Assembly: GCA_011634665.1 (NCBI GenBank) | Contig: WAEK01000006.1 | Location: 1-64,000 of the forward strand | Source of the DNA: Mortierella sp. BCC40632 | Lineage: Eukaryota > Mortierellomycota > Mortierellomycetes > Mortierellales > Mortierellaceae | Length of the DNA: 64,000 nt | Reading direction: 5' to 3' | Shown here: positions 13,982-26,957 of the stretch, one piece after another | Position numbering within the stretch: position 1 is the first letter of the stretch | Layout of the letters: each line of letters begins with the position of its first letter | The notes under the pieces: model-generated | What the model saw: only the letters and a program-made list of their open reading frames with translations | What the model was told of the DNA's origin: nothing | The model's database searches: none | Program-made: the position numbers and the translations under genes

Positions 13982-15674
13982 CGACCCACCTTCCCCTTGA
14001 ACTACAGAACATACACTAGTGTTACTGCTACTGAATACCTTAATCATTAAACGCATATCGTCCCCTTTTCTTATGTTTTCTTAAGAGACATTTCGACCTC
14101 ACAAATGGAAAGTAAATGGTTTATGACAAAAGAAAAGAAAAGAAAAGAAAAGAAAAGAAAAGGTACAGTGGAATTACATTTTGAAAGTTCTGTTAGGTCG
14201 ATCTACCTGAGACTAAAAAAAAAAAAAAAAAAAAAAAGGAGAGGAAGAGGAAGAGGGCAGCATATACTAACATGAGTTAACCATTGCCGCTTCTTATGTT
14301 GAGTAGTATGCTGAGAATATTCTCTTAGCTACCACCACTCGCTTTAGATTGCCAAATAGTCGAAGAGGTAGCGATAGTCTGTATCTTATGAATAAGGCAT
14401 AGCAATAGAGTAATAAAGCAATAGAGTAAAAAGAGTGTACAGACAAAGCGCCCTGCTGTATCCCTAGAAGATACTTGTTCTATCTCCACTCTGATGTTGT
14501 ACCAACATCATAGAAATCCTCAACTGTTTCGTTAGAGGCATCAGTTTTTGACGGACTATTGTTATCAGATCAGCTGACAGTCTTTTCCAGGGAGAGTTGT
14601 CTCCGAGGAGGAATTGGGCTCGGTTTGCTTCATTTCTCATTTGAGGAACGAAGAGTTCTTCCAAGGACAGATAGACCAGGGCGCAGCAACTTTGGCTCAC
14701 ACAATCGGACCGATCACCATTGCTAAGAGGAAATGTCTCACTTTGCCACTGTACTTTGAATGTCTTTCTACCTTCTCGTCTGTTTCCAAATACTCTTTTA
14801 CTCAATACATATGATGGGACACTCGACGATGATGCCAGCCGCTAAACGGGGAATGATTGAGAGTGAGATGACTTGTATGTTTTGAAAAAGAGCTGGAGGT
14901 ATGACTGATGAGAGTGAATGGAGATTATTTTGGATGAGCTCCTTCTCACTGATGGTTGGCTAAAGGGTTGTATTCTCCCTAAAGTAGGTAACCCTGAACA
15001 GCTTGCCCCTGACCACAGTGTTCCCTCGTCAACTTTTTTTTTCCTCTTTTTCGAGTTCTCATGGTAGAGTAAAGTTTAGTGTGAGCCTTCTGCATCCACA
15101 CGGTCTGTTCTGATTAAAATTTTTAGTTGGAGGCTGGTCAGACTGGAAAAGTTCGTTACTTTTGGATTATGGTGAACCTTATTCCGATTGCTGGGAAGGG
15201 AGCGATAATCAACTTTTTTTCGATTTTTTAAGAGGCATCCAGCCAATCTTACAGCAACAATCCTTGCGGGTAATCGTAATCGCTTTTAACAAACAAGCGA
15301 GGCCTCTCTTCTACTACTATATTCCCCATCAGCCTCGGGAAAGGGTTTTGGCGGCGTTGGACTTGAGCTGGGTTGGACTCAATCCAGGAATGGATCAATC
15401 AGTTGGCTCACCAGTCTAAGGGTGGTAAAAACTCTCCTCGGGAAGGGGTAGAGAGCCGATCTATGAATTTAAAACTTTTTTTTTGCCTGTTGAGCTGCAA
15501 AGCCCTCAGGTGCATGCCCCTCTCCTCCAGAGGAAAGTAGAAATAGTGGCTCAGAATGCACATTCATCTCTCCGGTTCCTACTCTTCCTCGCTCTGTCAT
15601 TTTTTTCTTTCTTTCTCTCTTTTTCTTTTTCTGCCTCTCTCCTCCCGCCTCTCCAATCTCTTCCGAGCCGCAGG
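13913..15674. repeat. Spacer between array copies B and C
   Basis: About 14450-15110 repeats the A-B spacer with a few indels. It also holds a TA/GA tract (about 13934-13977), an AAAAG repeat (about 14130-14161), an A-run near 14214-14237, and a segment at about 15150-15330 that has no obvious counterpart in the A-B spacer. I see no gene. Confidence 0.5.
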
Positions 15675-15880
15675 ATGGACACCTCGACTGGAAAAGACAG
15701 AAAACCACCCTTGTCCTCTGTCAATAGCAATGCTGTTCAGGACAATGATTCGGCAAAAGCACTGGAAGTCGCGAAGACTACAGGAGGTACGAGACATACT
15801 AAGCACACATGGACGAGAAATAGTGGAGTGCGATGAGCACCTGCCCAATATTTACCAAATCTGAATACCATCACCCTGCG

Positions 15881-15935
<55 letters not shown>

Positions 15936-18900
15936 GATTAGTCCATAGATTCTATATTCAGGAACAATCCAACCCCAACTATAAGCTGCATGGTGTGAGA
16001 GAGTAAGCATATATTTCAACAAGCGTCTTTCTTGCACCAAACCCTTGGCTGGTGTGACAGAACTTTGTCTACTCTCTCTCTTTCTAACGAACCCTGACCT
16101 CGATCTCCTTGTTTAGAGCAACCCCCTGTTATTATCAAGAGTGACATCCCATGGAAGGTAAGTTGTTCCATTCACGTCTACTATCCCCCTAGCTCTTGTA
16201 TCTAGCAATCCCAACAGGCCACAAATTAACCCCCTTTGCGACCCTCTGTCCTAACTCATCAATCTAGTGTGTAGTTTCCTGCGAGGACATCCAAAAAGGA
16301 CCATACTGGATCATCTTCTATGCTTCGTATAAAAAGGAAAAACAGAATACCTTAACGTCGTTTATGGTGTCTGAGGGAGGCTTGGTGAAAAACTATTCCC
16401 AATGTTTTAGACGTAGGTGCTATATCACTGTATGATACCATGTAGTTCGTCGTTGGTGTATTTTGTCACTAATACTCTTGTCGCCGGATATGCTTGGATG
16501 CAAATAGTACAAAAACGGCATTACATTCCTGGAGAAAGACGAACTGGAGGCTGTTGGTAAGCAGGGTGGACAAAAGGATGATTAATCCTGATGATCGTTG
16601 TTACCGATTGTTTTGTGAGATACAACAACTCGAAAAAAAAAAAAAACTCACATGACTGCCTCTTCTTGGAACCATTCTGGTAGGAAACATGTTGTCCTCG
16701 AATGAGTTTGTGAAAATAAGAACTCAAAACCAGGTTATAGTACAAGGAGAGCTGGTTTTCAGTGAACTTAGCCTCGAGTTTTCGGATACCAACTCTGGAG
16801 AACTTGAGCTTCATTATATTGAGCTCACCAACAATAGAATCGGAACACCAGAAAGCAACGGTAAGCAAAGAATTGATATCATAGAGTTATGGAGCCATGG
16901 CTGCCTCAGTGACTCTCTTCGAGACATCAGCAACTTACAGCTATACTTTTCTCATGTGCAACTCATAGAAATTGTGATTTATGGTGAGAATAACCACAAT
17001 TTTGCATCGAGTTCGGTTATCAAGCTCCTCTCCCTGAGGAATCCGTGTCACCCAGAGGCGCACCAACTATTCTGAGCGTCGTTATCAACCACAAGTTCAC
17101 ACATACATTAACCTTATGTGGGAGGAACGAGGTCGCCTACTTGGAACTATGGGACATGCGCAGTTGTGGTGCACTGAAATTGGATCCGACAGTACCTCAT
17201 CCAGTTGAGAAACTGACTATACCCTATGCATCCACTACTTTTGAAAAACCTGAAAATGATCCAACGATTTCCTTTATTTCAACCGCAGGGTCATTTGTTG
17301 GCTTGAGCTCAGACAATGATAGAAGCTACCCTGTCAGACTATACAAATGTGCAACCGTCGCACCGGCCGACATGGATCCACTTCAGCCAATCAAATTGGA
17401 ACTAATTCATGTGAACGGTCTTGCCGACTTTATCGGATGCTGTGGATTCTTCAACCGAGACACTGTTGATCCGCAGGAGGAAAACGATAAACTAATTGCC
17501 TCTGATGGACGATACGTATCGGTTTACAACACAGGCGACTCTTGGGATCAAATCTACTCTATCGAATTCGGCACAAGTTTCAATCAAGCTCTTGCATTTG
17601 ATTTTTGTGACAGGAGTGAGAGGTGGATATTTTGTGTGGATGGGGAACATCGGATGTGGCGTCAATCTGGAATGTCGAGACAGGGAAGAACGTCTCTCAG
17701 ATTATTCTTTCCCGTATCAACCAATGGATGGACTATTCGGCAACTCTCTCCTACGACGGCACCCGAGTTGTCGTCTATTCAGTTTTTGGTATCGATGTAT
17801 ACGACACCGTCTCAGGAACAAAGTTTAATAGCATTCAACCAACTACCGACCAGAGCCATTACTCAGTCAATGTCCTTCGAGATCACCTCATCCTGTCAGT
17901 TACTGGACACACACCAAAGGACAATAGTCGCCTACGTATTCACCGAATTGTCAACATCAGAACTTTGAAGGACGATCACCATGACATCTGTTTAGATGAT
18001 TACATCAACTACCCCTGCCTCTCTCAAATGACCGATGGGGTCTTCGTGTCCTTGGATCTTCCCTAGACTATTTCAAGCTCTATGACGGCTCGAAGGCCAT
18101 CACAAACAAACCAGCCGAAGATGAGTGCCAGTTCCAGGAACTTGAGCTTGATGAGGTGTCTAACGATTTCCGGAAAGACTATGTTATGGAATCAGGCGCT
18201 GTCTTTTCGGCGTGGATCTCACTCCAAGAGAGTGTTTTTGAGTACGTGGCCAAATTCTCAATGTCAGTCAAGTTTCCTGACCAAGATGAGCCACGCATTC
18301 TGATCGGAGCAAATGAGATTATTGGAAAGCACAAGCTCTGCTTTCTGAAGAGCTCATCTCAGATTGTACAGTTCACCCAGACTGAATTGCATGTCTGGAA
18401 CATCCCTTCGACAAAGGACGATGAATTCACTCTTGCAGCAAGTATGCAAAATGGATATGAGAACCCTGTGAACGGTAACAACATCAAAAACTGGGAAATT
18501 CTTGCAACTCATTTTTGTGAGCATTGTCGACGGTTCGAGTTTGAGTTCAATCCGACTCTATACCAAACAGGAGATGACGAAAATTCAGAAGGAGAAGGTG
18601 AGGGAGAGGGAGAAGGAGAGGGAGAAGGAGAAGGAGAAGGAGAAGGAGAAGGAGAAGGAGAAGGAGAAGGAGAAGGAGAGGGAGAAGTAAGAGAAAAAGA
18701 AGGGAGGGAATCCAAGGACGAAGTGAATCCAATCCCAGAAGCGAGGACTATGGTGAAGACCGAAAAGGACAATACCGACAACAACGAGAAAGTCGGATCA
18801 ACAATTGACGATAAAGGAGAAGGAGAAGCAGAACAAGGAGAGAAGGATGATGGAATTGATTCGAATACAAGCAGTCCAATGAGAACGGGATTTGTGGTCC

Positions 18901-21136
18901 CTCGAAATGCTCGTGAGCTTTATGACTATCTGGTTCTTAACCCAACTCATCTTCAAAGCGTAGTCGACGGAGCGATGGTCGCTTATTGGTTGAGCACGGG
19001 AAGCCTCCTCGATGTCATCAAAACATTCTATAAGGAATTCATCTTCCCAGGATCCCCATTGGCTAGCCCATGTCTTTTATACATCACTACAGAATGGAAC
19101 GAAGCCTTTGACAGAATGTTTGAGGTTTTGATTCAAGCATTGTTGTGTCAAGACAAGGTTACCTGGATTCCAGAAGATTATTACATTGATGGTGAAAACC
19201 CTTTGGATCCATTGATTGCTGTTTCAAATGAGTACCCGAAAACCTTCAGGTGCACAAAGATCATCGCCGAGTACTGTATTTTCCATGCCCTTGAGCAAAA
19301 GAACCTTGTATTCTTGCCTCCGATCCTGGATCGCTTCAAGCACTTCTTGGAGGTGTATCCTGAGTTTGCTCTAAGCACTCTGGAGCGTATTGCCTTCATT
19401 CCTATCAAGTCACGCAAGTTCATTGTGGACAATCATCAGATTGCTCATCCTCCAAGATTCCGTTTGAAGTTCTGGAGACCTAGCCGTCGTCCCTTGTACA
19501 GGGCAAAGAACCCTGTTCTCCAAGTCTATCCAGGAGTAGGATATCGGAACCCTCAGAACCAACACTACAAGGGAGAGATTTTCTCAGCCTCGTTTGATGC
19601 TCTGTGGCATTATCTGGACGAGTCTCGGAGAGTGGAGGCCGAGGAAGATATTCCGCCCATGAGTTTCCCAAGGATGTTGTTCGAGATGTTCAAACTCCGA
19701 GCCAGATTTACATCCAAACTCACAGTCGAGTATCATGACTTTACGATCGATCATTTCGACAACCCGGCGATTGCGGCGCTTGTTGAATACAAATGGTAAC
19801 ACAAGTTTGGATATTGGATGTTGGATATTTGGATGTTTCGCTCTTGCTCTGGCTCTTGTTACGGGTCGGTTTAGGCAGCACTTGGTGACAAAGAAGGAGA
19901 TGAGTTCAACATTGTTAACCTGTTCCTTTTTTTTTTCTCGCTCTTTTTATCCCCACACCCATGCCCGCTGGCTTTCACTCTTATTAGGAACACGATCGGA
20001 TTCCCATATTGGCTGATCCGGTTTGTCCTCGAATGTATCTTCTATGTTCTTGTGCTCACCGCAGCTCTTCTCCAGGTGTACAACAATAATCGAAATGCAC
20101 TCGAAGGCATCTTCATAGCCATCATTGTCTTTGTGTTTTTCTTCTTCTTACTCGAGATCGGTCAAGCAAGCAACAATTGGAAGCGATACAAAAAGTAATG
20201 TGTGGCTCTCATTGATTGCTTGGAGGATGCGGAGCAAATGTTCTTTTATGTCTACTGTCTACTCTCTCTATCAATGGGAGGTTGGAGAGAAGAATGGAGA
20301 AATGATTGATACTGACACTCTTTGAATCTACTCTTGACTCTCTTAGTTCTGGATACAATGTTCTTGATGCTCTTGGCTTTGGACTCCCACTGGCTGCCAG
20401 TATCCAGCAGCTTATTGTCCTCCACATGAACATTGAGGCTCCACAGACAGAAGAAGAACTAAAATCACTTGGCGATAACAAGCGCACGTGGCTACTCAGT
20501 TATTCTGTCTTGGTTGTATTCTTCCATGCGGTAAGGATATCTCGATACCTGAGTGCTAGAGACTGTTTCCTGAACATCCATGACTAACTCAGCGCATCTT
20601 CAAATATTCACTTTCTAGTTGTTCGAACTCCGTATCTCCAAGAGTATCTGTAAATATGTGACCATCATCCAACAAGCCATTGTCCAGATCCGAGTATTCT
20701 TCTTCATCTTTGCAGCAGGAATTATAGCATTTGCATTGGCAATCATCCATCTACTTCGAGCATGTCCTGTCCATGTTTGCCAGCCTGATACCAAGCTTAA
20801 CAGTCATCCCTTTTTCGCTTTCTCGGCCACCTATTACTTTATGGTAAAGATATCACCCCTCACTCTCCCAAAGATGTTGCTGTTGTAGAGTCGTTTTACC
20901 AAAGGGGTGCCAGGACTAACCCATGACTCCTCATCTCTGCACCACTCGACCAATAGGGAGGATTGTATGACCCAATCAACGATGAGTTTGAGAGTGAGAA
21001 CTGGGCATTCCATATCATGATGATCATCTACTTTTTCTTTACGGTCATTCTAATGCTCAATGTGTTGATTGGTAAGCACAGTATAAGATTCATGCCATTC
21101 ATTTCCTGACCTGAGACTACCGTTCGTTCATTGACC

Positions 21137-21173
<37 letters not shown>

Positions 21174-21693
21174 ATTACAACTTCAACTACCCTTTCCTCC
21201 TTTTTTCAGCACTGATCAACAAGGCATTTGAGAAAGGAGATGATGGTTGGCGACTGACATGGGTCGAGAGCCGACTACGATACATTGAGAGTGCTGAGAA
21301 TCTCTCCTACAACATTCCAGGTAACCGACCCAAGCTGTGCTTCAAGTGTTGAGGACATCGAAAGGAACAACCAGATGCTCTCCTTTCCCTTTCCTTCCCA
21401 ACTCTCCATGAGTCTCACCAATTTTCTTCTTCTAAACTCTTGTAGGATTCCGCCGAACGTACAACATCTTCCCCAAGGAGATCTACTTTTCACTCCCTTC
21501 AAGGGCCATTAAGGATTACCAGGCCAAGGTTGAAGAGAATATTCAAAAGGTAGAGGAGACACCCAAGGAAGACAATGGAGCCTTGGTTCAAGCGCTCCGA
21601 GAACAGATTGAGGACATGAAGAAACATCAGGAGGATCAACTCAGTGAACTGAAGCGATTGATTCTCGAGTCGAGGAAAGCGCCCGAGTCATAG
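15675..21693 (+). CDS. TRP-like cation channel with WD40-like N-terminal region, copy C
   Basis: Best copy of the array and a probable plasma or vacuolar membrane cation channel. The last seven coding exons join in frame: an exon open from 18156 to about 19798, then 19988-20194, 20347-20530, 20619-20843, 20957-21071, 21210-21320 and 21446-21693. They encode S1 and S2 (FPYWLIRFVLECIFYVLVL, then IFIAIIVFVFFFLLLEIGQ), S3 (NVLDALGFGLPLAASI), S4-S5, a pore of the type YYFM/GGLYDP formed across a splice junction, S6 with MLNVLIALINKAF (typical of TRP channels), and a coiled-coil tail. The N-terminal half has a beta-rich WD40-like region (about 16740-18060) and an unbroken Gly-Glu repeat linker. Upstream of 18156 at least four one-base homopolymer differences (near 17000, 17603, 17645 and 18018) shift the frame relative to copy B. 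These are sequence errors or real lesions. The first exon boundaries are uncertain. Confidence 0.65.
15883..15932. repeat. (CT)n microsatellite in first intron of copy C
   Basis: About 24 CT units inside the inferred first intron. The same intron in copies A and B has only short CT tracts, so this length differs between paralogues. Confidence 0.85.
18590..18690 (+). repeat. Hexamer (GAGGGA/GAAGGA) repeat coding for Gly-Glu
   Basis: About 16 tandem hexamers encode an uninterrupted Gly-Glu dipeptide run inside copy C. Copy B has a short, interrupted version (about 10740-10835) and copy A has none. It separates the WD40-like part from the cytoplasmic and channel part, and is probably a flexible acidic linker. 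Confidence 0.85.
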
Positions 21694-21976
21694 ATCAGAA
21701 AAAATGAAAGGGTAGAAGGGGAGGCGAGACGAAGTAATACCTCTTCTCCTTCTGAGCTGTAAAATAGACACTTGTAGGACATCATTATTATTAAAACTAG
21801 TTTTCCTCCTCCGAACAAGGGAAAGAGGTGATATTATTAGGTTAAAGAGGGAGGGGGGAGGGGGCAGAGAGAGAGAGCTACGGGAACTTTTTGTTTTGAT
21901 TGAGATACAAACGAAATAAGGGCGGGCATTAACACGTCCTTCCTTGTGGTTTTCTTTCTTTCTTTCTTTCTTTTTG

Positions 21977-22016
<40 letters not shown>

Positions 22017-22114
22017 ATCAAAGGACTTTATGAAAAGGAAAAGAATATCTCTTTTTTTTTTCTTTTTTTTCTTTTTTTTTTTTTTTTTTTTTCTTTTTCT
22101 TCTTCTTCTTTTTT
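21694..22114. other. Convergent intergenic region with inverted A and T tracts
   Basis: Lies between the 3' ends of array copy C (+) and the RhoGEF-like gene (-). It contains a purine-rich stretch (about 21845-21880), an uninterrupted run of about 37 A (21977-22013) and, about 35 bases later, a T-rich block (about 22051-22115) broken only by scattered C. The two tracts are complementary and could pair. I see no gene. Confidence 0.7.
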
Positions 22115-23108
22115 TTAAGACTCGATCAGGGTTTCCGCTGTCTGTTCCCAGAAATTAATCAATGATTTGACCGGTGGCTTCTTGGGTGCATCCTTGTTCG
22201 TAATCGATCGGAGTCGATCAATCGAAGGTCGAGACGTAAATGAAGGTCGGTTCTGAAGACTCTCAGCTCTGGACGCTACCAAGGACTGGGTTCCTGATCG
22301 GAGCATGACCCGTTGAAGCTCTTGCTCACGTTCACTATCAATGAATCGTTGAGTCTTGGAGGGTCGAGGTGGGAGAGGCAGGGTAGAAGAACGATTTGGT
22401 TTCAATTGAAGTGATTCCGAGGATGGAGCCAATGTTATAGAACCGACACTGCTCATATCCGAACTAGCTGCACGTTGTGGGATGGCCTTGGTAGGAAGCG
22501 TCGTGGCAGTCAAAGAAGGCTGAGGCGTTTGAGTGGAGGGCTCCTTCGTGGAAACAGGGTCTAGAGCGACAACCATCGAGCTCTTTTCCTTCTCCTCCTC
22601 CTCATTCTTCTTGACTGACTCGTTCGCAAGGGCCAAGGCAGCCGCAGAGACAGAGGTCGTCGTCATCGGTAGAGTCAAGGCAGCATCAGCCACCTTGAGA
22701 GACGAGACCTGTCCCATAACGGATTCGATCGGGTTTTCGATCACCGACGTGGGGGACTCGACCAGTTCTTGGGACAAGGCAGCTCTAGGATAGCTCCAAA
22801 CAGACTCCGAGGGTAGAGCCATTGTTATCAATTGGAGATCCGAGGAACTGGTTGTCATAGCCGTACTTGGGGTGGAGACGACCGTTGTCTTTGGACTGGG
22901 ACTGACAGGAGCAGTGGCAGAATCAAGACTAACGATCTGACCCGAGGATGGGCGACGGATCACACCTCGCGCAAATGTGCTAATGCGTTTGAGCATGCTC
23001 CGTGGGTTTTGGTTCGCATCTGTTGTATGAGAAAGATAGACATATGGGTTAATTGACTTTTTCCCCCTCTCCAATTCCAATTGATACAGAAGAACTAGCA
23101 CACATACA

Positions 23109-23146
<38 letters not shown>

Positions 23147-25804
23147 TTCTTTTGCAAGATGCAGGAAGTGGATGACCGTTGGGGAGCGAGTCGGGCTAAT
23201 GCAGGATGAAAAGAATATGCACTCACCTATGACGGCCTTGACATTGCGTGCAAGCAGGTTGAGCTGAGCAAGGGCCTCCTTGTTGAACTTGCCCTCAGGA
23301 TCGATGCGCTGTCAAATGTAGGTGGTGCAGAATGGAGTGGAGGGAGGAGAGGGGAGGTGCAGGGTCGGGTTAGGACGGGTGAGAATCCGATTGCATCCCA
23401 AGGACAACATTGGACACGACCATGGCATGACAGACAGGCAAATGAAGAAGAAGAAAAAAAAGGCGGGAGAGGGAAAAGAGGCAGAAGGGGGCAAATGCTG
23501 GGCTGAGCCAACCATCACCGGTGGTGTGTTACGTTTGGTGTGTGGTGTGGAGTGTGTGGAAATTGTTCTCTTTACCTGCAACCACTCGTTGTAGATGGCC
23601 AGATGGTCAAAGGGATGGCGAAGGGCAGCATCCCATTCTGCAGGGACCTGTCCGACTCTCTGTAATGCATGTCAAAAAAGGCAAAACGAGAGAAAGAAAG
23701 AAAGAGCACATTCCGTGTGAGTGGTTTTAGACAAGGCTAGGACCAGAGTCTCGTTGATACGAAAAACAGAAAGAGGGAAAGCGAGAGGAGGGCTGGATTG
23801 AACCTGTTTGCTTTACCTTTTCTGCTCGGTTCAGCTTGTAGACGGCATTGGACATATCTCGACCATGTTCGACCAGGATGGGCTCCAAGGTCAGGAACTG
23901 GGGTGTATTAAGAAAGAATAATGGCGGCCGAGGAGGTGAAAGAGAGCTCGACTCGGGTTAGTTATACTTGTTCTCTTCTTTCCTCTTCCTCCACTCCCGT
24001 CTGCCCCGAACAAAGCGTGTCTGCATGGACGACGTCAAACTGGGACGTGGCGGGAAGGTCTCCCGTAACGGACTTGAGACGGAGAAAAGTGCAGAGCAAA
24101 GAACGTGAGACAGGGTGAAGGCCCAAAGAGGCTTCCATCACTCGGACTTACCAGGTCATGGACCAGCCGTGCGACAGTGTCGATATCCTCCTTGGCTGCA
24201 ACAATATCCTATGGAAGCGCGAGAGGCGTTATGTTGGAGAAGGGGGAGGGAAAGAATTCAAACAAAGTGTCAGTAAACAGAGCAAAACATAATGCCTCCC
24301 CACACTTTCCATCCCCTCTTCCAGTCATCTCTCAATTCGACCCTTCAACGAACGTCACCTCGCTCATGGCCTTCCATCTCCCCATGCAAGGAAAAAGGAC
24401 AAAAACGGTTAGGAAGACAGAAAATAAACAATGGTAGCAAAACCCAATCCTCAGCTAGGTCAGGAACAATGGAGACCGAACCCGGGGCCCAGCGAAAACC
24501 ATGTCCAATAGGACGTCGCGTAGGTCATGCCTGGACCTGGGACCGATTCCGGAGACTGGGACAGAGTCTATATTAAAGTCGGTTCAGGAGCTCAGGCGTG
24601 ACCCCACGAACCAGCAAAGGGAAAGAACCATCTGATTTTTTTTTCAAGGGGGCGAACACTGCAGTGCATGCCGGGCCTATGGGGCCCAAATGGGAACGAA
24701 AGAGACACAGAGAGCCTCTGTCTTACTCTCCAACCCAACAGTTGAGTGTGTTTCCCCAGTCGCAGAAAATTGGGCGGGAGGCGCGAGTGCTTTGAGCAGT
24801 GAGCATGTATTTGTCCCCGGAGTGGGACTCAAACAAGGATGGTGTTTGGGCCAGGATTTTATCATGGCTCTCTTCCTCTCTTTCTTACTTTCTCTCCATT
24901 TCTTTTTCGGGGTCGTCCTCACAGTAGAGAGCGGGTGCCAGGGCAGCCAGAGAAAAAGAAAGAAAGAAAGAGAGAGCCATTTGTCCAAGAAAGGGGAGTA
25001 GGACCTTTGTTCGGCTGGTAATCAGAGCCATCCCAATCATCCATCTTGGCCACCATGGATGTTAATGAATAAAAATGACTCGAGCGAAGAGAAGAGGCCA
25101 TGGGGATGGAGCAGTAAAATCTAGTTCAAAGAATTCTCTCTCTCTCTGTGCGTGTGTGTTCTCCCTCCCCCCACTTTCGGTGCTTGGGGGAGGGGGGATG
25201 TTCTCCCACCCCTCTTCTCTATGAGACGAGAAGGTTTAACGAGATGCGAATGTAAAAGAGCGAGGCAGAGAGAGAAAGAAAGAGTGGAGAAGAAGAAAGT
25301 GAAGGAGAAGGTGGACGAGAGGCACTTACGTCGTGAAATTTGGAGTGAGTGTGCAGCATGACGGTCCATCGCTCGACTAGGGCACGGATCGTGTTGCTGC
25401 CCTTGCGGCCCGTGGATGAGCCGTGGCTCGAGGCGAGGTTGAGAGCATTTCCTACGCGCTGTATTATGGATATTATTGTATCTGAGTGGTCAGCGGACGC
25501 GTCGTCGTGGCTGTGGCCCGCAGGGGAAGGGTGACACAGTAGGGGAAGTGGTTGCGCGCATTTTGTTTGCCTCCTCTACCGATCCTTCTCTATCTCTCAC
25601 CTTGAGTGTAGACAGATAGTGGCCCTCGGCGATTACAAGCTCGGCCGCCGTCGTCGAAGGCAGGTAGTGCGCGGTTGAGTCCGTGGGCGAAGGGGGTGTG
25701 GCCAGTCGCAAGGATGGCGCAGAGAAGGATGCCTTTCTGGAATAGACACGACGGGACGAGGTCTCCGTCGGAGTAGGACTCGTGCTCTTGCTGGAGTTTG
25801 TCAT
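22115..25804 (-). CDS. Dbl-homology-like RhoGEF protein, 513 aa
   Basis: Seven exons join with consistent phase: 25601-25804, 25330-25458, 24152-24208, 23817-23897, 23576-23659, 23227-23308 and 22115-23019. Residues about 54-210 form a helical domain with DH-like features. These are an opening AAELVIAEGHYLSTLK (compare the E-L-V-x-T-E-x-x-Y-V-x-x-L start of DH domains), a middle helix FLTLEPILVEHGRDMSNAVY, and RHPFDHLAIYNEWLQ resembling the P-x-Q-R-L-x-R-Y-x-L-L-L helix. No PH domain follows. The C-terminal 300 residues are Ser/Thr/Pro-rich and end in KSLINFWEQTAETLIES. The likely role is activation of a Rho-family GTPase in polarised growth. This is inferred, since the DH match is divergent. 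The exon structure is much surer than the function. Confidence 0.75.
23110..23143. repeat. Poly(A) tract in intron of the RhoGEF-like gene
   Basis: An uninterrupted run of about 34 A on the plus strand (T in the sense of the gene) lies in the last intron, between 23020 and 23226. Confidence 0.9.
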
Positions 25805-26913
25805 CGTAGTTGGAGTGAGAGGAAGGGAAGACGAGGATGAAGTGAGGTGGGACTAGGGTTGAGGAAGGGGTATACAGTGGAAGAAGGCGAACAAGAGTCG
25901 ATGCGTGGAGTCGGAAAAGAGTGTGCGTGAGGGTGAGAGAGAAAAAGAGAGAAAGCGGTCAAGCAGGCGGGGGAGAGGATGTTGGCGGGGATGGGCACCA
26001 AAAATCGGTTGTTGGGAGCCGGGTGGGTAGGCGAGTAGAATTCAAATAAAAGCGAAAGAGCTAAGTGTATGGGTCTGCGGGACGGATGCGGGAGTGAGAG
26101 TGAGGATGAGGGAGGCGAGTGCGTCGCTGACTGTGCATGAGGAGGCTGGAGGAGCTGAGAGAGTCGGAGAGAAGAAGAAGAAGAAGGCAACAAGGCAACA
26201 AAGCAACAAAGGCAACAAAGAACAAAAAAAAAAAAAAAAAAAAAAGGACGCAGACAGGGTCAACATGTGGCCAAGAAGGACAGACAGAGAGAGATCCGAT
26301 GTGGCACTCGGGCGGCGCCTTCCATGTGTGCTCTCTCTCTCTCTCTCTCCGGCTTTACGTGGCCCAGGCATGGGGGACACATTTTTTTCTTTTACAGTCT
26401 GGCATCGCTCTTTAGCATATGCGGGTTGGTCCTTCCTGCCCAGCGCACACAGGAAGCGCAGGTCAGGTCAGGTCAAGACTTGCCTAGCCAGACCAGGCTA
26501 TGACAGGATAGGAGCCAGCATCGACACCTGAGGCACTGGAGGGGCCCGCGGACAGAGGTGGGTCTCTTATATCGTCGCCCCAGCTCTCTTGAATGCCCCG
26601 CCGCCTGCCCGCTACCCGCTTGCCTGTCACGTCTGCCCAGTACGACGGCTCTACGCAGGAATAGTTTCTGGGGCGATTCCTGGGCAGGAGAAGCAAGTGA
26701 GGTCGGCAGAGAAGAGCCGGCGCAGAGAGGTCAGAAAAGAGAAGACGCAGGCGTCGAGTCCCCCACCCCCTTTAGATTCTGGGCGAACCACGGCGAGCAT
26801 CGCCAACCTTGGCACGGAGCAGAGGGGAACCCAATGTCAGGCGCGGCGGGTCAGAATGCGCATGGCAGCCAAGGCAGATATGAACGCGAAGGGGAGAGAC
26901 GGAAGAAAGAGAG

Positions 26914-26957
<44 letters not shown>

